A stretch of 64,000 bases of DNA from Agarophyton chilense (GCA_030374765.1 JARGXX010000092.1:682001-746000); one strand, 5' to 3'. Counted from the stretch's first letter, positions 1 through 12,530 are shown. Numbers and translations: made by a program. The notes: generated from the letters alone by a model not told the origin.

Positions 1-870
1 GAAAACACCCTTCTTTGGTGTCTTGACAGGAATAACATACCGATCGTAACGCATGGTGATGATGCGTTCCTGAATAGCATTAGCGTTGGTACTCATGAGC
101 CGATTCAAACGTGCAGTGACATCAAGGCTGGTGGCACGAATATCGGCGCGAACTTCTCTCAAAGGCGCATCATATGTATCAACGACCTGTCCAAACTCGT
201 CAATCAAAGCATTAATTGTAGATTCAACCTTCGGATAAGTTCGCACATCATCGATAAGCTTCTTCAGCACATCAACTTGTTCATCCGGCACAGCATCTAT
301 AAATCTACGTATTCTCCGAGCTGCAGAAAGCGTATCAGCAATTTTTCTCAAATCAGTAGCAGTCAACGAAACGCCCTTCTCGGCTTGCAAGAGCAACCCA
401 CCAATAGCGCGGATGCCGCGAAAATCGATAGGTTTTAACAAGGTGAAGTATAGATAGTGGAGCGCCCTCGTGAGAGCCAAGAGCCTCTCGCTCTCTTGCT
501 GCGACTCCGGGATGGCCACTCCAAGCTCCCGGCGCAGCTGGATGTCCGCCAATTCGGTGCTGGCGTATCTAGCCACTTGGGCCGACACAGCCGGCCAATC
601 CAACAATCGCAATGTTTCCTCAACCGAAGCGCGGGGATGCCATTGAGCGTCGTTCGACCGGGTATCGTTTCCAACGAGAAGCGATACGCGTGCATTTTCG
701 CGGCGCACTTGAGCCGAAGGCGGCGTCGGCGCAACATGCGTGCAATGTGGGACACGGGCTCTGAGTGACTGTGGAGGCAGGCTTAACGTTTGCGATTTGG
801 CTGTTTGCTGTAGAGCGAGTGCCGTGCGCGGCGGCAGCACGACGGGGACAGCAAATGAAGGCGGTGTCAT
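1..870 (-). CDS. mutS2: MutS2-family protein, 5' part (runs off window)
   Basis: A single minus-strand frame stays open from an ATG at 870 to the window edge (290 codons, no stop). After about 90 residues of low-similarity, Pro/Ala/Arg-rich N-terminus it shows the MutS2 N-terminal pattern: a Trp-Pro-x-Val start, an 'ARYASTELAD' helix, 'KPIDFRGIRAIGGLL', 'AEKGVSL', and near the edge 'RYVIPVK', the typical MutS2 signature ahead of the clamp and ATPase domains. MutS2 proteins are ATPases acting on branched DNA or collided ribosomes; photosynthetic eukaryotes carry plastid-targeted versions. The N-terminal extension fits an organelle transit peptide, which is inference. The ATPase and any Smr domain lie outside the window, so MutS1-like alternatives are not fully excluded. 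Confidence 0.82.
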   Translation of the reverse strand, partial: MTPPSFAVPVVLPPRTALALQQTAKSQTLSLPPQSLRARVPHCTHVAPTPPSAQVRRENARVSLLVGNDTRSNDAQWHPRASVEETLRLLDWPAVSAQVARYASTELADIQLRRELGVAIPESQQESERLLALTRALHYLYFTLLKPIDFRGIRAIGGLLLQAEKGVSLTATDLRKIADTLSAARRIRRFIDAVPDEQVDVLKKLIDDVRTYPKVESTINALIDEFGQVVDTYDAPLREVRADIRATSLDVTARLNRLMSTNANAIQERIITMRYDRYVIPVKTPKKGVF

Positions 871-1174
871 CAAGGTGAGTGCGTTTCGCTGACGTGACCG
901 AGATTGATTTCTCAAGGAACAGCAGTAGGGATGAAATGTTGGCGTGGGATTAGTGACAACAGTGAATCATGGGCACGGCGCATGCTCATGCTCAAACATA
1001 TGGCGTGCAGCTCCCGCAGGTTATCCGGCCGGTGTGAGGGCGCCATACGCGTGGCCATTGTGGGCGGACAGCCGGCGAGCGCGTCGCTTCGCGCACCAAC
1101 CGATTCTCATGGAGCCGCCCACACAGGGCTCATGGCGAAACCACACTGTGTATCGTATGTATGATATAGACTAG
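871..1174. other. MutS2 upstream region, no gene seen
   Basis: Intergenic stretch between the MutS2 start codon and the left end of the piggyBac-like element. It must hold the MutS2 promoter, but I see no convincing TATA box or other element. Short ORFs here overlap in several frames and have no recognisable features. Confidence 0.4.
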
Positions 1175-1207
1175 TGTCCATACGACCACTGGCCTCATAT
1201 GAGACCA
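1175..1207 (+). repeat. left terminal inverted repeat with inner palindrome
   Basis: The TGTCCATACG tip is followed by a near-perfect 18-bp palindrome at 1190-1207 (TGGCCTCATATGAGACCA, one mismatch). It pairs with 3991-4028 in inverted orientation and is probably a transposase-binding end. Confidence 0.75.
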
Positions 1208-1639
1208 AAATTACAACATCGATAATTTTTGTTAACTATGTCAATTTCCTTAAATTTTTGTGCCTAGACGTTGTCAACACTCTCTTCTTCTCTGGCGTCA
1301 ACCTCAAAGATCACGAACGATCGTCCACAACCTGTAAACAACATCATCTTTACTTCATTCTTTCATAATTTATCAAATACGTCATCATCTATGGATCCCC
1401 GTCGTGTAGTAAAACACAGACTACACACCCGCGCACGTCTCACCGCATCATAGAGCGACCGTAAACGCTTCTTTGGCACGAAATGCAAGACAAAAGTGGT
1501 CACCGGAAGTGTTACAAAAGTGGAGGTTGTTGTCAAAAACATTCGGAGACACACTTTTGTCACGATGAAATTCGAGCTATCCGGTCGCGAGAAAATATGC
1601 ACACTCAAACTTTGAAATTTAAAAGCCTGTGATCCTGTC

Positions 1640-3507
1640 ATGGTTCAAGAAACTGCTCAAGAATCCATAAATTTCAACGAGGAGGTAGATGGTGCTGCTA
1701 TACCTAATGAAGTTTCGAACAATGAAGAGCAGCATACTGTCACGGATGAAAATCACTGTCACACAATGAACCCGTTAAGCCCTCCTACTGTGACAAACAG
1801 TGACACGCAAGACAGATTTGTGGAAGTTTATTCGACGAAATGGACGACGGAAAATGTATCCTTGACTCTACATGGTCCAGTGCAAACGCATCAATGGAAA
1901 GTCACGGAACCTTTTGGAGATTTTATCTCCGCAATTCATGCATTCTCTTGGGACTCTCTCCATACGATTTCATCATGTGGATTTTTTCAGTAGCTCATTT
2001 GGAAAAAATAGTTCGATCTACCAACTCTCGGCTGGATGAAAAAGAATTAAAGCAGACTACAGGAGGTGAAATTTTGAAGTTTTTCGGTTTAATGGTGTTA
2101 ATGACACGCTTCGAGTTTTCAAATAGAAGATCGATTTGGTCTAAAGACACATTTTCTAAATATATCGAATCTCCGCAGCTCGGAAAGATCATGTCACGAA
2201 ATCGATTTGAACATATACGGCAACTCATCGTTTTCAGTGGCTCTGAAAACGATCAAAAATCAGAAGAATGCAGGTGGTCATGTGTTTCTGAGTTTTTGAA
2301 AGCTATAAATGACCATCGGAAAGCGTTCGTAACTCCGTCACATACTTTGTGCGTGGGCGAAAGAATTTCACGTTGGTATAGACTTGGAAAGAACTGGATT
2401 GAAATTGGACTTTTACACTACACTGCTCTTGATAGGAAACCTGAAAACAGTTGTGAATTTAAGACAGTTTGTTGTGGAAGGAGTGGAATTATTCTCAAAA
2501 TAGAAATCACGATGGGAGCTACGCAACCAGATGTAAAGCCTTTTGAATTAGAACATGCGAATGGAACAGCTTTTTTAATGAGACTTTTTGAAAATTTATT
2601 CGCAACTGATCGAATCGTTTGTGTCGATTCATATTTTTCATCTGTTGAAACCGGTGAAGAACTTTTAAAAAGAGGACTGCGATTTATTGGGGTCGTAAAA
2701 ACAGCAACCAGAAGGTTTCCTATGAAAAATTTTTCCGAACTTACGATGACGGCACGAGGGCAGCACGTGTCAATGGTCTCGAAACTGCCTGAATTGGATC
2801 GAAAGATGATGTCTGTGCTCTGGGTGGACCGCGAGAGGAGATATTTCATCAGCACCTGTAGCAGTACCCAACCAGGAACTCCCATTTTTCTTGAAAGACG
2901 GAGGACACCTGATGGAATAACAAAGAAAATTCCGCTTTCCATTTCTATTCCAGAAGTTTTTGAGGAGTACTATTATTGTTGTTCAAGAATTGATAGGCAT
3001 AATAGGTCAAGTCAAGATGATCTGAATATGGCAAAGAAGTTTGAAGCGAAAGAATGGTCTTTTAGAGTGAATATTTCTTTGCTGGCAATGTGCGTGGTTG
3101 ATGCTTGGAATCTTTACAAGGGTTTATACGGAAACACATTGAATCTTACACCGCATAATTTCTATTTTAATCTCGCAGATGGATTCAAAGATACCAATTG
3201 GGATGCTATTCGAACTATGAAAAGAAAATATAGGGAGGAAGATGAAATACAAAACCCATATATGGCTGGTACCGGCATTCATTTAATGGAGGGAAATCGG
3301 AAAAGAAATAAATTGGATGGTTCTTTGACGTCTCGAACAAATCGAGGACGATACAAAGTTTGCAACACCACTTCCAAATCCAAATTTGTTCGTTCAGAAT
3401 GCAAAAAGTACAATGATGTAGATGTTTATATATGTCACGGTGGAACCGATCGGGAGTGTTTTATAGATCATCTGCGTGACATTCATCACATTTCGAGCAA
3501 CATTTAG
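1640..3507 (+). pseudogene. piggyBac-type transposase (frameshifted near 5' end)
   Basis: The main frame (from 1840, about 555 codons) matches DDE_Tnp_1_7/piggyBac: 'KFFGLMVLM', 'CVDSYFSS' (second catalytic Asp), 'SRIDRHNR' (third Asp region), then the 'NISLLAMCVVDAWNLYKGLYG' helix region; the Cys/His-rich tail (CHGGTDRECFIDHL) may be a zinc finger. The probable N-terminus (ATG at 1640, acidic) is in another frame and runs to about 1990, so one indel near 1900-1980 separates the parts. The usual first catalytic motif, an Asp-Glu pair, reads 'VGERIS' near 2355: Gly instead of Asp, one transition away. Frameshift plus lost Asp suggest an inactive copy. Confidence 0.75.
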
Positions 3508-3990
3508 TCAATAACATTGATAGTCGTGTGTCAACATACGGTTTTAAGGCTTTTCAGAGGCATCAATTAAACGTATAAAGCAAAAGTTCAAATTACCTTG
3601 AGCCCCCCACTAATTCAATCCGCGTTATTCAACTTGCTAGATATATTATGGTCTCTGACGAAACAATCCTTTTAGCAGATTTCACCTTATTCTGTCTGCT
3701 GTTCAAGTGGCCGCAAATGCGTTCTTTGACCATAATAATTTTTAGAATTAGTCGAACTCCTGTAGGAGTTTTCGAGTTACACTGAACTCAGTGAGGTTTG
3801 AACTCTGTTTTTATCAGTCTCCGAGCGGTCGTGAAACCACTGTGCTGCTGTTACTGAAGATAACTGTCTAATGACTGCACTATAAAGCAGGAGGAACATG
3901 CTTAGAAAATTAGTTTTTTACTTAGAAAATAGAATATGCCGCCGCAGTATGGACACCAGCGATTTTTACTAATTTTTTGGAAAATAGAAC

Positions 3991-4028
3991 TGGCCTCATA
4001 TGAGGCCAATCCGCCGGGCGTGTAGACA
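3991..4028 (-). repeat. right terminal inverted repeat with inner palindrome
   Basis: Holds the perfect 18-bp palindrome TGGCCTCATATGAGGCCA at 3991-4008 and ends CGTGTAGACA at 4028, the inverted match of the left end. The spacing from palindrome to tip is 20 bp here and 15 bp on the left. Confidence 0.75.
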
Positions 4029-4032
4029 CTAG

Positions 4033-5900
4033 ATGAAGACCAATAAAATTACAGAGACCCTCCTCGATGTTCCTGCCTACTACTGTATGCCCCGTGGTAC
4101 CCAACTCAATGGCACTATGAGCTCTCCATTTTGCTCTCTCTCCCAATCCCCCGCCCGCACCCATCTCGAGCTCTTTGTAAACCACGTTGCGCCAAATTGG
4201 CGAGCAATTCAAATTACCGGAATGCTCCGAATTTTCACCATCCCCGCATATAGCGCTTGTTCCTCCCGAACCATGACTGTTATCTACAGTTTATGCGCCT
4301 AATCACCTCTGTCAAGATGCCATTTCCACAACGGTACGTCTGGTGTCGTCGTTTATTAGAGGCGCAATAGATCTAAACCGTAAAATGTACACGAACCAAA
4401 CCTTGTCGATAGCAGGGCACCGTCGAAACACGAAAAATCAAACAGCGGGGCAACTAGTTTATACAGTATAGGTAATCGAGTCGGCTATAGGCTTTGACAC
4501 GCGGTAAAAGTTATATATGCTAGTTGCGAGATATTTGACCAAAAATGTAGTCGTCGCCCAAGAGGTGCTTGTTTGTATCAGAATAAAGTGGAAAAGATGT
4601 ATTGTAAACGTCATATCCGTTAAAAGTAGTCAGAGAACACAGCACGGGTGGTTACAACCCAAGGAGACACGAATAGTATGTATGTTCTCGAGAGTACCAG
4701 CCCTGAATTGGGCAAAGAAAAGGAGTCAAAAAAAGAGGGCAAAATGAAGGAGTGTACTAGCTGGAGAGTGCAAATGATAAAATGATCAATATATATGTGG
4801 TAGATAGATTAAAGATATAAAGAAGGGATGTAACAAAATGAAATGTGTAAAGGCCTATAACACGATATAAAAACTGGATGTTTATATGGCAAACGATCTA
4901 GATAATAGTATTTGTTGTTTTTCTGACGCCGGTACGCTGACGATAACTTTTATAATGAACTCGGAGATCGTGAGCTTCGGGAAACCTGATATTTTATACA
5001 CTGCACCAGACGTCGGTATTTTCGTAATAAACGCGTTCGAACTCGTTTTGGTGCTTTTGGCCGTCTTGTTGTACCTCCAATTGGGGCTGGCCTTTTACGT
5101 CGATTCTACAGATGGTAATGTGCTTCAGGGAGAGTTTACGATATGGAGGACGGCGGCGACGCTTCTCACGTTCAGTAACGATTCTAATATTGTAACGGGC
5201 GCGGGGCTTGCGAAGAGGGTCGGGAGATCAGGAAGAGTCGATGAGGTAAGGTGTTTCCTTAGTAATGCTGACTGCGTCTACTTCCGAGTCGGAACCTTTC
5301 ACAGTTGAATATTCTCTCTATGATATCGCAGAAGTTTGAAATATACGCAAGATAGACATAAGTCAGTACCTGCAAACAAAATAAAAGAGAAGTTGGAGTC
5401 ATTTACTCTTGAACGAATGCCAAATGGCCGTAGAGTGTGAGCCTTACGCCGCATCACGCTGTTCTGTTGAAATCAGAAGTTCCCCACCAGTTCCACGTGA
5501 GTGACGGGCTCGCAGAAAAAACAGCGCAGTTGCGGTAGAGAGTGAACTAAATCCCCAATTAAAGAACGAAAAAGGCGGAGGGTTGACGGCAAGATAGAAA
5601 CAGAGTGTCTGAAGAGATGATTTTGGTGCCAATGGTTACAATAGTGCCTCAGGTGAATCTCCGCCGAAGAAGCGTGCTCGCCTAGCTGGGGCCAGTTGTG
5701 GTGGTCCAGTTGGCTCCTCCGGTGATCCTAGTCCCGGTTTCGCTCCTGCAGGTTGCAATGAGGACGACGGAGTTACTCCTGCGGCGCTACAGTGAGTCCT
5801 GTTGGTGTTCCGAGCGCTTCCGCGAACCCTTTAGGTCATGGTGAGGGCTGTTCTACCTCTGTTAGTTGTCAAATAAATTAATGCTTGTGCTTTCCCAAGG
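4033..5900. other. intergenic, old repeat debris, no gene supported
   Basis: Between the piggyBac element and the left side of the gypsy remnant. A diverged repeat lies at 4404-4592. Open frames such as 4886-5308 have no recognisable domain and no composition unlike the surroundings. A Pro/Gly-rich plus-strand stretch near 5660-5800 contains a 'PKKRARLAG' nuclear-signal-like string, but I cannot define a gene there. Confidence 0.5.
4404..4592 (+). repeat. diverged interspersed repeat (copy 1)
   Basis: Reads in parallel with 56196-56385 over about 185 bp. Shared landmarks in order: 'caccgt', a 'gcaactag...tata' block, 'taggtaa', 'ccaaaa', 'cccaag', 'tatcaga'. The similarity is clearly not random but heavily mutated, as for an old LTR or non-autonomous element. 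Confidence 0.5.
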
Positions 5901-6875
5901 TCGTTTTTGTATCTCAAACGGGCGTGCCCAGGGACGGCGTCCAATCTTGAGAGCGTCTCAGGTCTTCCTCAGGTGTCTCTGAAGGACTGACCTTGTTCCC
6001 TGATGCGGGAGCTACGACGAACCGTCGTGCTCCCGCGAACCGTCGTGTCGGGAGGCGGTTTGGGAGGAGTTTGGGATTATTCGGACCAATGGTTGCCCCC
6101 TCCTGAAGGCCGCGCTCCGTGTGACTAATTCTGCGTCAATAGCGGGCAAAAGAATTAGCCGGAATGGTGTGAGGCTCTTACCAAGTGTCTTCGTCAGGTG
6201 TGTAGCCGATCCAACGGACGCTATAGCGCATAGTTCCATCTTCTCCCCGACCGGCGGAGATGATGCGCTATATCACATATTCCGGTTGCTGTTCATTCTC
6301 TGGAAGGAGAGTGTGGTCCAGGGGGGCGAATCCATCGAAGTCGGTTGGGAGCGATGGGTCATAGAAGTTGGCGTTGATCATCGGGTCCGTGGGGCTATTC
6401 TAGTCCGCGAAAACTGCCTTAGGGGGTGTGAAGACTTGAATGTCGACCTGAGGTCGTGGTGCCTACGTTGGGCCAGGGGGCTGGGACTTTGGTGGTTTGA
6501 AGGAACTGGGAGCTCGTGTCACGCGGTCAATACACACGGTGTCCTGTAGGCCGTCAATTAGCAACTTGGTGGCGTTTTCATTGGCCTTTAGGACTTTGTA
6601 TGGTCCCGTAGAGCCGGGTAAGAGCTTCCGCGTAGTGTCCTCGAGTTCCTCAGTGTCCGTCGGTGGCCGGTTCAGGTAAACCAGGTCTCCTTTCCCAAAA
6701 GATCGGTGTATTCCAAACGGCTTTGTTGAAATTGATCTTGTAGAGCCGTTGGGCTCTGGTTAGTATAGTTCTGGCCGATTGGATAAGGCGGTAGATGCGT
6801 CGGCGCAATTAGTGCTTCGCCTGAGTAGAATTCATTCCTTCGGTTATGTCCAGGAGGATGATAGAATCCTGAAGG

Positions 6876-9800
6876 TCAACAGCTATCGGCGGCGGCGCTC
6901 TCGTTAGCGTTAAGGCGAAAGGCGTTGTCCCCGTAGAAGCGTGCACCTGCGTGTTGTAGGCTTAAACCAATGGCCGAAAGTAGTCGTACCAGTCCAATTG
7001 GTGCTCCAAAACGTAGTGCGCCAATCGGTCCAGAAGGGTGCGGTTGAAGCGTTTGGCTTAGCCATTGGTCTGCGGGTGGTACGCAGTGGTGGTCGCATGT
7101 TTGATCCCTAAGGTAGCACAAACGTGTGAGAAGAATTTGGATACAAACTGACTGCTGCTATCCGTAAGGAGGTAGAGTGGCATGCCATATGGGTATACCC
7201 AATGGGACAAGAAGGCCGTGGCGACATCCGTGGCCGTTGTTTTCCGTAGGGGTTGGGCTCGGGTAAGTTTGGTAAACCTATCGCTTATATCCAAAACAAA
7301 CCGTTTCCCATGGGACGACTTAGACAAAGGCCCAAGTGTATCCATTGTGAAAAATTCCATCGGACCTGCGGCGGGGAAGAGCTTCAATTTGGCCTGATGG
7401 TTGGCGCGAGACCCTCGGATCTGTGCGCATGATGCACAGTTCCGTGCGGTTTGCAATAGATCCTGCGCCATTAGTGGCCAGTAAAAGAACTTCCTTAGGG
7501 TCTGGTACATTCGTCGGCCTCCAGGGTGACCAGCAAAGCGAGGGAAATGGGCGAAGTGTAGGAATCGCGCCCTTAGCGAAGTTGGTATTACCCGTTGGAG
7601 TGCGCCATCCAGCGGTGAGCGGCGACATAGTAGTCCAAATCGGTCATAGTCGAATAGGCGTCCTGGGGTTCCCACCAATTGTTCTGTTTCCTTGCTGTAC
7701 TCGTCTTCGACCTGCGCCGGTAGGAGTTTTTCTATAGTTATAGGGAAAAGTTCTTTTTCCTCCGGGGCTATCGCATTAACCTGAGGTGGTGCTAAATTGG
7801 GCGGTACTGTCTCCCAGTCCAATAGGTATACTTCGTTATCCTTTACCTCTGGGTCCTCTGATTACACCCCACCCATAAGGTCATCTGTTTCCGTATAGTG
7901 CAGAGGTCCATCATCTGTAAAGGGGGTGGGAATTAGGTCGTCCAATGGAGTGTCAACGGTTCCGTCGGTAGTGATTCGCGAGAAGGCATCTGCTGCCTGT
8001 TGCTGGATGCCTGGCCTATAGGTGATCTCGTATTCATATTCTGACAGCCTGAGGCGCCACCGAGCGAGGCGACTCGATGCATCGGTCATATTGAGTAGCC
8101 AGCGCATTGAATCATGATCTGTCTTAATGGTAAACCTGGTTCCCTCGAGGTACGGACGGAGTGTCAATACAGACCATACGATGGCTAGACATTCCTTTTC
8201 GGTCGTACTGTAGTTTCGCTCCGCGCTGGTGATAGTTCTGTTCCAGTAGCCAATGGGTCGATAGTCCTTCGGTGACTCCTGTTCCTGTGGCAGTGCACAA
8301 CCCACTTGGACATCAGAGACATCTGTGTCCAGGACGAAAGGCCTATTGGGCTTTGGTAAAGCCAATATGGGTGGGTTCAGCAATTTGTCCTTTAGGGTCT
8401 GAAATGCCTCGTGCTGGTCGTTCGTAAGGGCTTCGAACTCCGAAGGTGTTCCCTTCTTCAGCATCGCGTTGAGAGGGGCCGAGATCTTGGCAAACCCTTG
8501 GACGAACCCTCGGTAGACGTTGCACAAGCCCGAGAAGGATCGTAGTTCCCTGTGGGTCCTAGGAGGCTTAGCCTGGCGAATCGCATTTGTGGTCCGTGTG
8601 GCCACCTTTAGCTTTTCTGGGAGGACGACGTGACCGAGATAGTCCACTGAGGCCTGGAAGAAAGCGCATTTGCAGATTTTGAGTGTCACTCCAGCGTCCT
8701 GTAGGTTTTTTAGCACCTTCTTCACATGGCGAAAGTGTTCCTTTACTGTCCGTGAGAAGATTATGACGTCATCCAAATAGACCAGAGCGAACTTCCATTT
8801 TACTCTGGACAGTGTAATGTCCATTACCCGTTGGAAAGTGGCTGGGGCATTCTTCAAAACAAAGGGCATGCGAGTAAATCTGAACAGATCTTCATGTGTA
8901 GTAAGGCTTGTCAGCCCTCTCGCATCTTCGTCCAAAGGGATTTGCCAGTATCCGGTGTTGGCGTCCAGTGTGGTAAATACGACAGCTTCGCCTAAGTAAT
9001 CCAGACAGTCGCCCATGCGGGGTACCGGGTATGAATCCCTCTTGGTTACTGCGTTCAGCTTCCTGTAGTCGACACAGAACCTGACGGAGCCATATTTCTT
9101 CGCCACGAGGACAATAGGACTTGCCCATTCGGATTGGTTTGGAGGCGCCGGCTCTATAACTTGAGCTTTGCGCATCTTGTTCATCTGGTCGGCGACAATT
9201 TCACTACCTTTAAGGCCGATACGGTATGGGTGCTGGAACTGTGGTCTAGCATCATCGTGATGGTCAATGCGGTGTGTAGGCACTCTGATTGTGCCCAATC
9301 TACCTGACCACATGGCCTGGTATTCCCTGAGGAGATCAAGTACCTGGGGCCTATAGGATTCGAATTCTGCGCCGATGGCGACGGTCCCCTCTCAAAAGTT
9401 GACGTCTTCGTCGGGAGTTGGCCTCACATGGTTATCCATTTGGGCCTTCATAATGGCCACGGGCGCGGGTATAGTGACACCAATCACTTAACCTTTAGGT
9501 AACTGCACGGGTCTATCTCGGAGGTTGCTGATTGTGACCAAAAAGGACCTGTTGGGGTGGATGTCCATTACTTCATTGGCCATCAAGGTAAGGTGCTTCA
9601 AAACCGTTTTTGGGTGGTTCTGAAGCGTTACGAGACCTGAGAACTGGGAATGGACCGATACAGCGATTTGGGTCATCGGGGGTGTCGTTATGGCCTTTGT
9701 CAGGCGAACCTTATTGGAGTACGTGTTTTCGGAGACAACCGCTCGTTTGCGGTTAGCTTCTGGCCCTGCGGTGGAAACAGTTATGGAGATGGAAGGAGCG

Positions 9801-10267
9801 CGGTAGAACGCGACTTTCCTAAGGTCTGGTTAAATGGCCTTAATGTATCGATCGATAAAGGAGGTCCCTAGGATTGCCTTAGCGCCCAAGTTGGGACATA
9901 AAAAGAAACAAGTTCGGACTTTGAATTGTCCTAACTGAAGGTAAAGTGGTACTATCCCTTTAATGTCCATTGTTCTACGTGATGTATAGATAATCCTTGG
10001 GGGCTTCCTTTACTGAACGAAATCTTGCCACCCCAGTGGGGGCAGTTTAGGATGGACCAAGTTGGGACCAGCGCCTGTGTCCAATATGGCTGTGGTCACT
10101 CGAGAGTTGTTGGAAAGAAGTACTACGGTTACTCGAACTTTATAGTTCTCTTTCCTGAGGATACAGAAGGGATCGTCATTGTGTTCCAAATGTGGTTCAT
10201 CCTGAGTGGTCAATCGTGGGTGGTTCACATAGGGAGGTGAGGGGCCCTTTGGCTCATGACAATCCAA
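6876..10267 (-). pseudogene. gypsy pol: protease, RT, RNase H, integrase (nonsense codons)
   Basis: One reading frame carries the whole polyprotein: protease 'ILDTGAGPNLVH' near 10060, reverse transcriptase with 'LVYLDDVIIF' (7862-9313), RNase H ('TDHDSMRWLL'), then integrase with a zinc-binding region ('CASCAQIRG'), a core Asp ('FFTMDTLGP') and 'AYHPQTNG'. In-frame stops occur at 10010-10012, 9830-9832, 9488-9490, 9392-9394, 7862-7864 and 7058-7060; at the last, a Gln codon of the usual QTNGQAER motif has become TAA. Damage is by point nonsense changes rather than indels in this part. Confidence 0.85.
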
Positions 10268-10317
10268 TTGGTTGAGACAGGGGCTTAAAGAGGGAGGATT
10301 TGCCTCGAGTCGTCCAT

Positions 10318-12530
10318 CTAGGAGTTTTCCGATGGGGTTTCCGTTTCTTCCTGAGGATAGGATTCTTCCACGGGGTCGTCCTTAGGATCTACAATGGCGT
10401 AGACCTGTGGGACTTTGATCGGAGTATCCGGAGGCGTGGCATAGCGTGAGCTTCCAGGGGTCCCTGTGGTTCGTTGCTGTGCCCTGTTATACATTCCTTC
10501 GGATCTCCGCACCCGGTAATTCTCTTCCGTTAGGGCTAGGAGGGTTCTACCCGCGTCCGTAGGCAGATACCTCGTACAGTCACAAGGTCGGGTCATGTAA
10601 AGGCAGAGGGAGCAAGCCCTTGGGGAGCGAACAAAAACGTCCTTGCGGGGCGGAAGGAGAGAATACTTTTGTGTGGGTGTTCCTGTAGTCGCTGTAGTTC
10701 CCTGGGAGGTAAATGATGGCGGCCCGGACGGAGGAGCACTGAAATTGACCGCGAAGACATCTCCCTAATCGGTGTAATGGAGTGATTCATCCATATCCGA
10801 CTCTGTAGAGCTATTCAAATGGGCTTGGTTGGGTTTAGGCAATGGAAATGCGTGTCCTCTGGCCATATCAGCGTTACGCCTGGAGGTCCTGTAGGTTTTT
10901 CCATAACCCTCGGCGTAGGTAACTAGCCTTCGGAAGGAGTATTGCGGGGTTTCCGTGTGGGAATTGCGCACATGTGTCCGAGTGCAAGGGAGAAATCCTG
11001 TGATGAAATGAAGTTTAAGCCGTCCTTCGGAGAACACGTTTCCACATCGGTAAGCCTTCTTCCATAGGTTGTCTGCAAAAGCCGATTCGGTCATGTTGGA
11101 GCTCTGCCGAAAGGAGATGACTTCCAGGTGGGCATCCATTATGACGTCATCCGTGGCGTAGGTTTTCAAGAGGTAATGAACAACCTAGGGGTATGAACTG
11201 AGGAGCCCAAGGTCTTTAGCATCCACGAGGTCAGTTGTGCCAGATATCTTAGAAAACACTCGGTCACGCGCCTGTCCTGTAAGGAAGAATTGGAAAAGGT
11301 ACAGAGCGGCGCCCTCGTGGACACCGTTCTGATCGCAGGCCGTACGGAACAAACTGAGAAACTTAAGGACAGCAATGGGATCGGAACCCAAAAACTTGTC
11401 CGTAATGGTTAATTGCATCCTTTCGGCCCATTTAGCGACTCTGCAAGCCACCGAACCAGAATATTGCGCGGACCTGTCGGCCAGCCGGTAATTCCGGTAG
11501 TGGTAAACCTTTAGTAAAAGTTCGTTCGTGGTTGTCAGTGGTCTGAGGCCTCGAACGGCAGCCTCATCCACTTCCGAGTCGGTCGTTTCGGTGGAGGCCG
11601 ATTCGGAATCACTCGTGCCCGAATGGTCTCTTCTTTTACTGCTTCTGTTCTTCTTTCTCCTGCGGTTGCTTCTTTTCTTTCCAGCGTAATGGAGACCTAA
11701 AAGATCGATCTCTCTATCAGATCCAATGGAGCCCTGAGGTCGCTGTACCTCATATAATCCGTTGGGTGGGGCAAGCGGTCTCTCTTCTAGACGCGGAGCT
11801 TCTCTTCTGTTCTTCGCTTGTCCCACCCTTGGATGTTCCTGATGGGCAACCTATCTCTCATCTAGACGCGAAGCTTTCCTTCCGCTCCTAGATTGTCCCA
11901 CCATGGGGTTTTCCTGATAGTATTCCCGGCGAGGGGCGGATAATGCCGCCACTGCTGGGGGTTCGGTAGCGTGTTGCCATATGGAGACCGGATGGTTAAT
12001 TTGTGGTGGAGTGGTCCTAGAGACCAAATTGCCTGCCGGCCGGTTACGGCTCCTTGAACGGCCTGTAGAAGGGAGTCTATGAATAATTCAGACTCCACTA
12101 CTTTAGGTACGATTCGCGTGATGAGGTAGTCCGTATGGTCAGCGATCGCCGTAGCGAGTCGCACGTCCATAATGGAATCCACTTGGGTTGAGCAGATCTC
12201 AAGGAGACGGGGCCAGAGAAGGTTAGAAAGACCTGCGGGCAGGTTTTCTCGAATTCCAGCGGTCTGGGGGGTTTCTCCTAGAGGTGTCTCTAGCCTAGAG
12301 GGGGCCCTGGTGAGGCGTTCTCGTAAACGCGCTGCCACCGTGAGTTCTCGGCGCATCCTTTCAGGGTTATCCAGGGGGGTCAGTACTTCTTGCAGCTGGC
12401 TCCTCGTGCTGCTGCGGTCACTAGCGGTATCAACCTGAAGGTCAGGCGACATCGCCGGCGTTGTAGTCGCACTTTGTTCTGCCGTAGGAGTCCTATGGTC
12501 TGGTCGGTTGGGTGCAGTTCCGGCATCCAT
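10318..12530 (-). pseudogene. gypsy gag (broken)
   Basis: The N-terminal part (ATG likely at 12530) is in one frame to 11862. From 11826 the frame shifts and continues to about 10318 with in-frame stops near 11185 and 10765. The middle carries capsid-like helices ('LTITDKFLGSDPIAVLKFL', 'AYRCGNVFSEG') that line up with the gag at 59152-61182 ('FTGTDPILVLDFL', 'FHRCGNVFPAY'). A Cys-rich remnant near 10590-10610 stands where the zinc knuckle should be. Gag makes the particle coat; this copy cannot give a full-length product. Confidence 0.75.

Larger units (their letters stand above)
1175..4028 (+). mobile_element. piggyBac-like DNA transposon with CTAG flanks
   Basis: The 2.85-kb unit starts TGTCCATACG and ends with the inverted counterpart CGTGTAGACA. 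Each end is flanked by CTAG (1171-1174 and 4029-4032), a 4-bp palindromic target duplication like the TTAA of classical piggyBac. Inside each terminus sits the same palindrome, TGGCCTCATATGAGGCCA (exact at 3991-4008, one change at 1190-1207). The only gene is a piggyBac-type transposase. The short terminal repeats, 4-bp palindromic duplication and transposase family agree with each other. Confidence 0.75.

Noticed and set aside
4886-5308. 140-codon ORF with one hydrophobic segment
   Set aside because: No similarity to a known family and no context; length is expected by chance.
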